Shown here: positions 1-11,085 of the stretch, in pieces
Numbering within the stretch: position 1 is the stretch's first letter
How the letters are laid out: each line of letters starts with the position of its first letter
NCBI GenBank assembly: GCA_025403435.1
Contig: CM046344.1
Location: 18,457,652-18,521,651, forward strand
Origin: Artocarpus heterophyllus
Lineage: Eukaryota; Streptophyta; Magnoliopsida; Rosales; Moraceae
Direction of reading: 5' to 3'
DNA length: 64,000 nt
Made by a program: the position numbers and the translations under genes
The notes under the pieces: generated by a model
Seen by the model: only the letters and a program-made list of their open reading frames with translations
What the model was told of the DNA's origin: nothing
The model's database searches: none

Positions 1-633
1 TGGATTCCGTATCTATGAATAACAAGTCTACGCTATCAAGAGTCATGCCTCCAATGTACCGATATGCATACCAAGATTAGATCAGGATGTCACCTTTTGG
101 TACATTAAAAGTCAAAAGTCAAAATAATGAGCTCATTAGTCATTTCAGGATTATCATACAACACATGTGATTGTCTAAAGTGAATTGATTTGCTAAGATA
201 GAATTATTAATCTAAATCAATTTCACTTTATGTTTTGATCCAATACATCATCGCCTATGACAATGTACTAATGTTTCTATTCATGGAGTCTACCTTTGAT
301 GGCCAAGATAAACCATCTCCCATCAGGGATGTAGATAACATAACAATCTTTGCATGAATAAAGCGCTCAACATTATTCTATTGATTGCGGATCTTGTGGT
401 TTAGACCGTTACATTTAGAATCATATATTCTGCATAATCTGTCCATCATATGCCTATTTCTAAAGGTTTAGACCGACAATCTCAAACTTTGTTTGCTTAT
501 CATACATCCAACAAATATGAACGTAAAGAGGACAACAATTTGGTATATGAATAATAAATAAATTCTTTATTGATAAAAATGTCTCCAAAAACATATTATA
601 TTTTTACTTCTTATGGCATACATGTATGAGACA
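1..633 (-). mobile_element. Copia LTR fragment (same family as elements A, C and D), cut by window edge
   Basis: This stretch is collinear with 43455-44087, the 5'-half of the LTR of element A read on the minus strand. Both contain the same run of sequence around 'ctatgaataacaagtctacg' and both finish near 'ggcatacatgt', the reverse complement of the family's LTR start. The right edge is a decayed version of TGTCTAACA and is not followed by a polypurine tract, so it is the outer edge of a minus-strand 5' LTR or of a solo LTR. The rest lies outside the window. Confidence 0.8.
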
Positions 634-640
634 GACATGC

Positions 641-1540
641 CCAAAAAAGCCTCAATGGTCATTTGGCAGAGACAAAAAAGACAAAAAGAAAAAGAAAGAA
701 AAAAATATTAGCTCTTCCCAATCTCTCAATAATGAATGGGAAAAGTAAAAAAAAAAAAAAAAAGAAAAGAAATAAACTTACACTTGCAACTCAAAGAAAG
801 AAGAAGATACCGATGATTAAATCAATAAATCCAACCAAACATGAAAAAGAAGTAGAGTTCGACGGTAAGCGAAATGAAGAAGCCAAAGCAGAACCCAAGA
901 AAAAATTGGAAAGGAACAACGCTGGCATGAAGGAAAAAAAATTAGGGTTTCTATCCAAAAAAAAAAAGAAGCCAAAAAATAGGTTCAATAATCAAATCTT
1001 ACATAAATTCATTAAGATTCAAAAAAATGAATTGATATAAAAAAATACATAACAATGAGAGCAAAATAAAAGTATAGAGATGTCTAGAGAGGCCTCAACG
1101 GCGATTTAAAGGAGACAAAAAAATGAAACAAGGAGAAAGGAAAAAAAATATTAGTCCTTACTCCCAATATGTTAATAATCGAAGGAGAAAAAACAAACTA
1201 ACACTTATGACTAAGACAAAGAAGAAGATGTCGACAAATCCAACCAACCATGAAGGGAAAGTTGGAGTTTGTTGGTGAAGGGATGAGAAGGCTAAGGCAG
1301 AATCTAGGGAAAGATTAGGAGAAAACGGCACTAACAGGGGGAAAGTAGAGTTTCTATAGAAGAGAGAAGCAGAAAAAAACTATGAAGGAAAAAGAAAAGG
1401 AAGAACATATTTTTTAGGAAGAAACGACACTGGAAGGGACACAAACATTAGGGTTTGCATGGGAAAGGAAATGACAAAGAAGGCTGAAGAAAAAGGAGAA
1501 GAAAGAAGAATAAGTAAAGGACAAATCTGTAAAAGCACTA
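641..1540. repeat. Purine-rich, diverged tandem repeat (about 2.3 copies of a roughly 440-bp unit)
   Basis: Unit 1 starts near 648 and unit 2 near 1089. Both open with 'gcctcaa(t/c)gg' and run in order through a GGAGACAAAAAA-like block, 'aaaatattag', a block around 'aatccaacca', and a 'gtttctat' block. A partial third copy lies at about 1390-1530 ('aaacgacactgg' and 'attagggttt'). Long A runs give a lysine-rich open frame at 663-1040 that is low-complexity and, in my view, not a gene. I do not recognise the parent element. Confidence 0.55.
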
Positions 1541-4426
1541 AGCTAGAGCAAAAAAAAAAAAAAACCCGTCATCGGGGGGCAAAAACAAGGTCTAATAAGT
1601 AAAAACATACAACTGAATCTAAAATTACCAAAAAAAGCGCACCATCAGGGAGAGGAAAAAGGGTCCAATAGGGATAGCATGGATAAAAAACTATACAAAT
1701 TAGAGTGTTTTTGCCTCTTCTTTATTATATACTATGAAAGTGCTAGCTATTAATAATTACAGTGAATATGTAAATGCTACAACAAACATTTGAAACTAGG
1801 CTAATAGCTAGAGTTTTCCGACTTTTATGGATCATGAATGGTGGTTCACAACTTTGGGCCTCAGGCAAAAACTTTTAGAGAAAATTACTTGTTATGTCAC
1901 GGTTTTAAAAGTTGTATTTATTTATGTCATACTTAAAAATAATTATGCTACACTATTATTCATATTATATGTTAAGTTGTACCATAAATAAACATATATG
2001 GTATTTGTAAAAGTGAAATTTTTATAAATGTTATCTTTTATATTTATTTTTTATAAATATCACACGTGTTTATTTGTAGCACAACCTAACATAATGATAA
2101 TGTGGCATAAATTTTTTTAAATATGACATAAATAAACACAACTTTTAAAGCTTCACATAATTTGTAATTTTCTCTTTATTACAAAGTAAGTTTTAAAATA
2201 TGGCTTTATGAAAATTCCCTAAATTTTTACCTTTTTTAAAGTTAGAAAAAGAAGCATTTAATTTTTATTAAGAAAACTCAGCTAAACATACTTAAAATTT
2301 AGTTGTTTATATTCTAAATACGAAACTATTAGTTAATTAATAATCAAGTGGAGCAAAAAATTCCTATTTCTACTATCTCTATCTTAAGGGGGAAAAAAAA
2401 GCTGCCCAAGAATTTGCCATGGTACATATTTTTTTGAAAAAAAAAATTGGCTAATTAGTTTTTGTTAATCTTAAAGTGAAATAAATTAATAAATATAAAA
2501 ACAAATTGAATAGGGGGCCTTTGAGGCAACCGTATCTCTCTGGCCTCTTTGGGAGTTGAACCAGCCCTGTTGATCCTCTTCACATGTGCTTCTTTTAACC
2601 AAGTACTTTCCATCGATAGAACAAAATTCTTGCGTGTAATTGCTGAGCTGATTATTACTACTTGTGATCTCTTTTCCGTTTAGAAGCACGCGTGTCCATG
2701 TTCCATACTTGCACCAAATGCAAAGTGTCTTTGCATTTTTCTTCCACATGGTCCCGAAAGAACACGATGCAGCTTTCCATTTTTATGCACGAATAGTAGT
2801 ATAGCAGTTGTTTGATTTCTACCACGCATTCCTGGTAGGACGTTACTTTAACTTGGTCCAAATTTTACATTTTTTAATGAATAACATGACATTGTGGTCT
2901 TACTCGGGCCAGTTCAGTATTAGAGCAGAAAGAGTGAAATAAGTGTCAAATTGTAGAGCTTAATTTAATGCCATGATAAATTATTGACGCTATACAGGAT
3001 TATGGATTTGGGTAATTAGAAAAATTAAAGAAAACACAAAGAGTTGAGAGTAATATATAATTTTTCTTTTTTAAATTTTTTCTTTATTATTGTGAATTTT
3101 TCTACAAGGGTTAAATAAAGACGTATATATCACATTGACGGTGAACCAAGATAAATTTTATGTAATCAATTCTCTGTTTATTTTTTCTTCACTTGTTTTT
3201 GTTTGCTTTTGATATAATATTAGGGTTTCTAATTCGTAATAATTAATTAGTAATATATTTATTCAACATGCTTGTTAACGTCGTCTGATAGCAATTAAAC
3301 ACTTGACTCTCCCCAAAATTAAAGGAATAGATTGCTTTGACTACTTTCTAGGCAGACCAAAATGTTTATGTTCTGCTTCTTGCTTCCTAATTTCATTCTG
3401 GTTTAGTGAAGCTTTGAGAATTTATACGGTGGGACAATTTGCTTTGAGCCAAGAGATAACAGTTAATTGACTTGGGCATTAATCTGTAAACTCAAGTTTA
3501 CTTTCTGCTTTTCATGCAGTATACGTTACAGTCAGCATCTAATAAAGCAATATGATAAGTAAAAATACGTTTGTCAAGTTGGTTAAAATTTATTAGTTTC
3601 GACTTATTATAATGTAAAATTTTCATTAATTATAATAAAAAAACAAAAAAAATTAAAATATAAATTATAAAGCCTTCACGTGTTATAATTTTTTACTTTT
3701 AACCAATTAATCAAATACTTAGAAATATGACAATATGACAAGAACAACAACACATAAGAAGAAGTTCCCGACGCATACACCCCTTGTTCTCATCCAGCAG
3801 GAACCTCTGTTACATCTAATCTTGCTGACATCCAAGACAAAAGTGAACAAAAGAGTACAAAAAAATAAAAAATAAAAAATAAAAAATTCTAGTAAAAACA
3901 AAAAAAAATTACCCATAGACAAGTATTATCTTTTAGCCAAATAGATCTGCAAAAAAAAAAAATAGGGTTTTTTGTTGTGAACTTTCACAAATAGTGTAGG
4001 TTTTGAAACCTTATATAGTTAAAGTTATTTTTGTATATAATTAACGGTTAAAAAATAAATACTTAATAATTATTTTTATTTTTATAAAAAAAATTACAAA
4101 AAATAAAGTGATAGATAAGGAAAATAGTGACGTAAGGCACTGAAGTGTCTTTCACTGGTGGATGCTCTTTTTGGCCTGTGCCTTAAGTTGCACTCAATGT
4201 TTGTTCAACTGTTCTGCGCCACCTCTCCCTATCTCTCTCAAACCACTAATAACCTCTACGTAGTATTGTCCCATCCGAACACAACACAAATCATGTCCCC
4301 AGTTGCCTTTTATGGCGTTGCAAACAGCAGTGTACCTTGAACAGAAGAGACGTAAGGGTGGTTCATTCACCTTTTTGGTACATGCCTTGGCCTCAGGCCA
4401 TTATTGTAGCCACTACGTAACAAAAA
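1541..4426. other. AT-rich intergenic sequence, no recognised gene
   Basis: This is AT-rich spacer with poly-A and poly-T runs. The one compositionally different part is about 2500-2870, which is less AT-rich. It holds two overlapping minus-strand open frames (2486-2749 and 2658-2861) of 87 and 67 residues. They match no family I know and lack a splice context I can defend. They may be remains of a gene, but this is a weak call. Confidence 0.5.
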
Positions 4427-4754
4427 TGATAGGAACTTGATAGTTAGTTGGTTAAGGGATTAATTAGTTATTGTTGCTAGTTAATTAAGCAGTTAGATAG
4501 CAGTTCGTAGTCTCTTAAGCAGTTTGTTAGAAGGCAATTAACTGTATAAAAGGAGAGTAGATTTTAGTAAGGGATCATGATCTGTTTAGTGGGAATTTTG
4601 GGGGTAACCCTAAGGAATGGTAGCAAATCTCTCGAAAATATAATATTTTGTATTTGCGTTTCTTTAGTTGGTTTAGTCAAATTAATTTATAATTCTTTTC
4701 TACAAAATTTATTCTCTTCCAGTTCAATTTCTACGTTGGAGTAGAGTCCTATCA
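4427..4754 (+). mobile_element. Probable solo LTR or LTR remnant (328 bp)
   Basis: The segment begins TGATAGGA and ends TCCTATCA, a perfect 8-bp terminal inverted repeat with TG...CA ends as in plant LTRs. It holds a good TATA box (TATAAAAG, 4545-4552) and downstream poly-T/AATATA stretches. No internal retrotransposon domain follows, and no clear 5-bp target duplication is visible (AAAAA before, TGACA after). It could therefore be a solo LTR with decayed flanks or one LTR of a truncated element. Confidence 0.55.
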
Positions 4755-5385
4755 TGACATTCGTCCAAGATTTCTCTTAGATAAATTTGTTTCGCCAGTT
4801 CTTGAAAGAATTCTGCGATATTGTAAAAAAAAAGAAAAAGAAAAAAAATACTTCATAAATAAGGATTTGATCCGAATCATCATTTTTTTACAAGTTTCTG
4901 TAGGTTTTGTGTACTTTTTTTTGTTTTTTTTGGGTTTTGTTTTTTATCAGATCTAGTATCAAAATCATACCACAACATATCGAGTCTAGTTATCCATGAA
5001 TCTATACTCGGTAAACAAAGCCCTGGATGTTCATGAACGATGCTTGCCACCAAACACACAGCTGCTACCTAATTAAAGTGAGATGGAGTACTTGAAAAGT
5101 CAAAAGAAAAGAGTTGCGAAAGAAAACTTCTCCATAGCTTTGTAATACAAAAAGAATGCAAAACTAGCAGTAACAAAAAAAATAAATAAATAACAAAAGT
5201 AGGGAAAATGGAAATATCCGGATAAAGAAACATAAAAAGGGAAATATAAGAGAAGATAATTTGTGGACGGGGTGTGAACAATATATTCATGCACAGAGTG
5301 AGGAAAACTTAACCAGATACTTCACACATGTTTTGGAGGACGTCTCTAAATAAGAATCAACCATAACTTGATGACATGATAGTCT
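4755..5385. other. Intergenic, nothing recognised
   Basis: This is AT-rich sequence with homopolymer runs. The minus-strand open frames at 5069-5294 are hydrophobic and overlapping, as poly-T-rich spacer gives by chance. Confidence 0.5.
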
Positions 5386-5510
5386 TAAGGCTCGTTTGAT
5401 TTGAGTATTTGAATAGAGTATTTGAATAAAGATTTAAATTTTTGTGAGAGAAAATACTGCAACAAAATGGTTCGAACCGTGATTCGAGTATCGAAACAAA
5501 CAAGCCCTTA
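5386..5510. mobile_element. MITE-like element with terminal inverted repeats
   Basis: The left end reads TAAGGCTCGTTTG and the right end is the near-complement of it (CAAACAAGCCCTTA), enclosing about 100 bp of non-coding AT-rich sequence. A second element with the same type of ends lies at 34704-34936. The size and ends fit a non-autonomous hAT-like MITE, but the superfamily is inferred from the termini alone. Confidence 0.5.
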
Positions 5511-7435
5511 TTATCTAACTATGAGTATTGATCTTAATGAAAGTATGTTCTTTCTTCCCGTGATTGACTCACACAGGTGTGTATTCATATTAATCCTTAA
5601 TAATTTATTGTCTAATTTACCTTGCTCAGAACTATTATTCCTTTAAAATGTGCTCGTCTTATATATTTGTTTTAACTAAACTAAACTACTAGGAAAATGA
5701 TACACAAACAAATTAAATTTTAAAAAAATAGATATTCACATCCAAAAAATGTAATAAACTTGGTATATTTTTGGTCTGTACCTCCCACTAACTAAAAAAA
5801 AAGCGTAATTGGTACACAGATTAACAAACACTATTAATTTATTATCTTTTAAAAGTCTTTGCGGACATTTATGCGTCTCTAGTCTTTATCAGCATTGAGT
5901 AGATGTCTAGTTAAGTATTTTTTTTTTTTTTAACTGTTAATATCGTGATCACGAAGCAATTGAACAAGTTGTCGGCATTTTTATATCATATTTTCACGAA
6001 ACGGATTGCTCCCTCCTAATTTATAATATTTTGGATGGCTCTATTATGATCTCCCTTATATAACAAGTAAATTATTCTCAGTGACGTGTGTAGATACGTA
6101 CGAACATGTATAATATATTTATATATAAACAAGTTTTCAATTATATTTTTAATAAATTTATATTTTAATAATAATTGATAACATGGTATAATAAAAATTC
6201 AATCCATAAATTACAATCCTCTGATTTATATAACTAAAAAAATAGAAATACAAATATAAAAAAAAACGTTCAATTTGTAATTATTTTTTACAAATTAAAA
6301 ATAATTTCATATTTTAAAATTTTAGTGTAAACTTAGTAGCAAATTATGAAAATTAACATGTATAAATTGATGGTAAAAAAAACAACATATAAATACATAT
6401 TTTATGAATATATATGTATCAAACTAAAAAATAAATAAAAGGAAGGATCTGACACCGATTCAGTCAGTATGGTAAGCTTTTGATGCGAAATTGCCCAAGG
6501 CACTCCAACCCCTGCTGACCAATTCTTTAATAAATCGAGACCCATTACGAAAACCAAATCATTTATTTTCTACAAAACATTAAATAGTAAATACAATATT
6601 ACGAGGGGAAAAAAAAAACAACATTTTAGACACATTTGAGGAAAAAAAAAAATCGGTGTCTTATCCACTCATCGCTTGCCTCAAAAGCCACTATTTGAGA
6701 TCGTTGAAGAGAATTCTGAATCAGTATTTCCGGTTCTATTTCTCTTGTGCTTGTTTTTGCTAATATTGCTAGTCACTTGGGAAATTATATTAGGGTCATA
6801 ATTGAGAGAATAATATTTTAGAGGACTATATGAAAAAAATATTTAAGTATAAACGCATAAAAAAAATATTTTGAATGAAAATAGGTATAACATAGGATAT
6901 GAAGATAGGCAAAATCTAGGATACTTTTTTTTTTTCAGGAACAAACAAACTTAATTATTTCATGTAATTATATATTCTGAAAGATATAATTAAGCGTGAT
7001 TTTTTTTTTTCACTCCAAATTAGTTTTTACACATTTTTAAAGTATTGTTTACATATAATGGACTTGTTATTATACTCAATTTCAATACTAATAAATATGG
7101 GGACCGGTACTCCTTAATTAAAAATATGAGTATGGGACTGACATATAGACTTATATATCTATAGTATATAACTTGTATATTAAAAAATAATAACTTTTGT
7201 ACTTCAACCATTAATAGTTCAAATTAACTCTCTTATCATTTAGTTCAAATCTAATGATTTAAAGTTAATCTATATGACTAATTAATTCACTTACACATCA
7301 CACGTCAATTTATATCTTTTGTTTTCTTTCTTTTATTTTCTTTTGTTTCTAAGTTTCTACTAAAGTTTCCTATATGCTCTCTTTAGTTGTTCATAGATTC
7401 AATAACATAAACAATTAGCTTATTAAAATATGTGT
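5511..7435. other. AT-rich intergenic sequence
   Basis: No coding exon, RNA gene or recognisable element is visible. Short open frames (5422-5646, 7020-7211) are low-complexity and not supported. Confidence 0.5.
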
Positions 7436-8173
7436 TGTGATTGCAGTTCTATGATTGCAAATGTGAAGGAACAAGAAGCCATCAAAAGAAAACACATAAG
7501 AAAGATAGTATAATGGGGAGATGTGACAATCTATAAGGTTAATTTGGAGAATAACCTAGCTGACCCAATTAAAATAACTTTACTGGCTTAAAGTTTTGAC
7601 GGTCATCTGGAAGGAATAGAACTCTAGACATGTCACATATGCTATAACGCAAGTGGGTCATTGTTGGGATGAGTGCTTTTATAGCATACTAAAAATTCCA
7701 TTAAGACATTATGAGATTTAAAACATTACATAATTAATAAATAAAATTCAATTTGTTCTCCTATATATATTTTTTAATATATATGTATGGAAATATTATA
7801 AAGGTTCTAATACTTATAAAAGTCCATAATCATGTATAGTGCTCATGATATAGAGGGTATGATTATGTATACTTATATAAATTTTGGTCTACAATCAGTA
7901 GATAAAGATGAACACTTTATATTGCTTAAGATTATGATGTTGGCTATTCCTAAATTTGTGGAATAATCTTTTCTGGATTATAGTAATATTATTATTACTA
8001 GATAGAGACATCAGTGTGTTTGGAACATATTAAACCTAAACCAGATGGAATTTAATTTCCTATGCAATTATGTAACTAGAAATTAGAACTCTATTATTAA
8101 TGATCATCTTATGGACCGTACCTTAATCCTGAGGTGATTAGTGGATTCACATCTATTTATTATGTTTTTTAAT
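7436..8173 (+). mobile_element. Old copia element E: RNase H tail plus left part of its 3' LTR
   Basis: Translation of 7448-7595 gives a broken RNase H end, recognisable by 'IANVKE', 'GDVTIYKV' and 'ENNLADP', the usual C-terminal signature of copia polyproteins. A polypurine-like 'aagtgggtca' precedes an LTR start TGTTGG at 7662. The LTR is cut at 8173 by insertion of element D and resumes at 16131, ending CCAACA at 17592. Joined, the LTR is about 1.97 kb, close to the LTRs of A and C. Upstream gag and pol are missing. Confidence 0.75.
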
Positions 8174-10010
8174 TGTTAAACATGTATGCCTAAGGAGTAA
8201 TAAAGAATTTATTTATTATTCATATACTAATTATTGTTCTCTTTACGCTCATATTTTGTTGAATGAAGTCTGAGATTGTTAGTGCAAACCGTTGAGAATC
8301 AGGCATAAGATGAGTAGATTATGCGGAAGACATTATTCTAAAGGTGACGGTCTAAATCACAAGATCTACAATCGAGAGAATAAAGTTGGACACTTTATTC
8401 ATGCAAAGATTGTTATGTTATCTATATCCCTCACGGGAGATGGTTTCTCTTGGTCATCGGAGGTGGACTCCACGAATAGAAACATTGGTGCATTGCCATA
8501 AATGATGATGTATTGGATCGGGACATAAAGTGAAATTGATTTGGATTAATAATTATGTCTGGGCAAATCAATTCACTTTAGACAATCTATGTGTTATATC
8601 TTAATCTTGAAATGAATAGTGGGTCCATTGTTTTGACTTATGTCTTTTGATGTACCAAAAGATGACATCCATATTTCATGATGGTACATATACCGGTACA
8701 TTGGAGATATGGCTCTTAATAGCGTAGACCTGTTATTCATAGATGCGGAATCCATAGCTCCTCTTTAGTAGTTGATGATATCCTCTTATGTGTGTTATCC
8801 TATAATTAGAAGACTAGAGCGCTCAACCATTCAGATACATAGGTGTAACCGAATGGTATACTATATTTAGGTGGTAACTTTTCCAATAATGAGATAATGG
8901 AAAGTAAGAGAAAAATAATCAGGAAGGTAAAACAGAATTTATCCTTAAACCGATTGTGGATATCCTATGGGGATACGATACATTATGATATGTCATGGAT
9001 ACTTAGCTATTTAGGCTTTATAATTTTATATAGTTTGAGAGTGTAGCTCTAAGCTTTTAGTAGAGTAATGTTAGAGTTGATAATTATGAAATATATATCT
9101 GGGATATTGGGTTTTATAATTATCAGGAGCTTAAATTATACAGGTCCATCGGGTTCCCTTTGCTAGCTCGTAATAAATCCTGTAATGATACAGCATGCTT
9201 TTCCAATAAATTGATGACTTATGCTAAAGTAGATTGGCTGAAATTCGATAGGATCAGATAATTCATGTCTGTTTATCGGTTGCATTAATTTTGTAAATTA
9301 ATTCAAAATAAACTTGTTGAATTATCCAGAATATTTATTTTCTAGAGCTTATCTAGATATGGTTGTTTTAATTAGATAACTTCTTTATTGAGTTATTTGA
9401 ATTAAAACCGAGGTTTTATCTAAAGAATCTCGGGTGTGAAATAAAAGATTCTCAGGGATCATATTATCGCAAGTTCAGCAAGCCAATCTGTTAGTTCAGT
9501 CTACCGATTTAACGATAATTTGATCACACGTTTTAGATGCGATTTTATCTAATGTACATCCAAATTCAAATTTATGAGGCTTTATCTAATAATGACCAAC
9601 TTTAGGGACAACCTCTATAAATAGGGAGTAAGTTTTCTGAGTTATTTAGATCAGTTGAGAAATTAAGAGTGAGCACTTTAGTCATGAGTCTCTAAAACTC
9701 CCTGAAGAGCTATTGTTCACAAATCACGAACGTTACTTCTAGGTTTTCTCAATTGATTGGAAGAAGAGTCACCAGGGAAGAGCTGTATGAGGTGTGCCTA
9801 TACACATATCAATCGTGGATAGAGAATAGCAAAGAAGACTAGTTGATTGAGGCTCTTCTAGAACGCCTTTCTCTTCACAGATTACAGGAGCTCTTTGGCA
9901 TTCAAGATTAGTAAGATCTGGTTAATTTATGTATATAGCGTGCCAAACTCGTGTTTTTGAAAATACTCCGATAAAATTTAAAATTTCTGTTGCATACTAT
10001 TTTTTCAACA
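8174..10010 (+). repeat. 5' LTR of element D
   Basis: The LTR is 1,837 bp, from TGTTAAACATG to TTTTTCAACA. It matches the 3' LTR at 14197-16130 throughout but lacks about 35 bp near its start and about 45 bp around a GGCCTGC motif that the 3' copy has. The LTRs also differ at many single positions, so the insertion is old. Confidence 0.9.
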
Positions 10011-10030
10011 ATTAGTATCAGAGATATGGT
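10011..10030 (+). other. Primer binding site of element D
   Basis: Directly after the LTR the sequence reads 'attagtatcagagatatgg', a decayed form of the TGGTATCAGAGC site that pairs with initiator methionine tRNA in plant copia elements. Confidence 0.7.
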
Positions 10031-10324
10031 TTTTACATAAATTTATGAGTTTGTGATGATGCTATATGAATAAATTATGTGATCTTGATCTCTTTCATGC
10101 TTGAATTTAATTTTTTTTAGAGAGTTGGCACTCTAGGGTTTCTATATATTTATGTTGTCATGAGATTATATGGTGAATGTTTATTAATTAATTATGGTTG
10201 ATTAAATTATTATTAATTAATTAATTAATTCATTAGTGCCTGTTATGGCTCCTTAGAGAATTTTAATTAATTCATTTATTAATTAACTGATGAGAATTTT
10301 AATGATTGAAAACATAACCTGAAT

Positions 10325-11085
10325 ATTGTCCTATCCTTTTAGAAACTACAATTTGTACTGACAACTCCGTGTCCTCCCGAGCCTGCTTGAGATTCCAATA
10401 ATGAGCAAATCTAAGAGTATGATCGCTAGAAAGATGTTAACGATTAGGCCTGTTGTTATGTTATAGCCTGCATGAATAATGTGTTATAGGCTCAACATAA
10501 AGATATAAGACTACGAAGCATATCTTGGATAATCTTGAAGACATGTTTGGAGGCTAGGCCCTAGCAAAACGACAAGGGGCTCTTCGGCAACTTCTAAACT
10601 ATAAATAAAGATCGGGGACTCCTATGAAGGAACATATGATGTTAGTCATAGGTTACCTCGCTAAGGCTCAAACCAATAGAGATGACATAGATGTTGAAGC
10701 ATAGATGACTATGGTCTTTGAAACTCTATCAAAGGAGTTTATCCCATTTAGAACTACATTTATTTTAAGCAGTAGACAAGATATGACCTTGACTGAGCTA
10801 ATGAAGCAGTTATAGGAGTTCAAAAATCTGTCAGGGAAACTCCTGTTGATGGCAAGACCAACTTGGTAGCTGCGTCTGGTTCCAATCCTAACTCTAGGAA
10901 TGGAAAGAAGCAACAGGCTAAGAACGGGAAGTCTTTTATTCCTACGAATGGCAAGATAAAGAAAAAGAAAAACAAGAACAAGAACCCGAAGAAGCTGAAA
11001 TGCTTTTTCTATGGGAAGATCGGGCACATTAAAAAGAATTGCAAGGACTTTCTTTTTCGAGGAGGTAGGTGTGATCTTCTGGTTA
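10325..11085 (+). pseudogene. gag of element D (broken)
   Basis: Fragments in several frames match the gag of element C at 56380-57240, in the same order: the 'LTTPYPPEP'-like stretch, a 'MTMVFETLSKEF'-like stretch, and a lysine-rich linker before the zinc knuckle. The knuckle at about 11000-11042 reads C-F-F-Y-G-K-I-G-H-x4-C, so the second cysteine has become tyrosine and zinc binding is lost. Several in-frame stops are present. Confidence 0.8.

Noticed and set aside
663..1040. A 125-codon lysine-rich open frame
   Set aside because: It arises from A-rich repeat DNA; the second repeat copy does not keep the frame, and there is no promoter or family match.
4158..4340. A 60-codon frame upstream of the 4.4-kb LTR remnant
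   Set aside because: There is no recognised domain, codon pattern or splice context; the length is expected by chance.
5471..5490. A tRNA T-loop-like 'ggttcgaaccg' motif
   Set aside because: It is a short palindrome inside the MITE; no acceptor or anticodon stems can be built around it.
8292..8501. A 69-codon frame in the 5' LTR of element D
   Set aside because: It lies inside non-coding LTR sequence and is not open in the other LTR copies.
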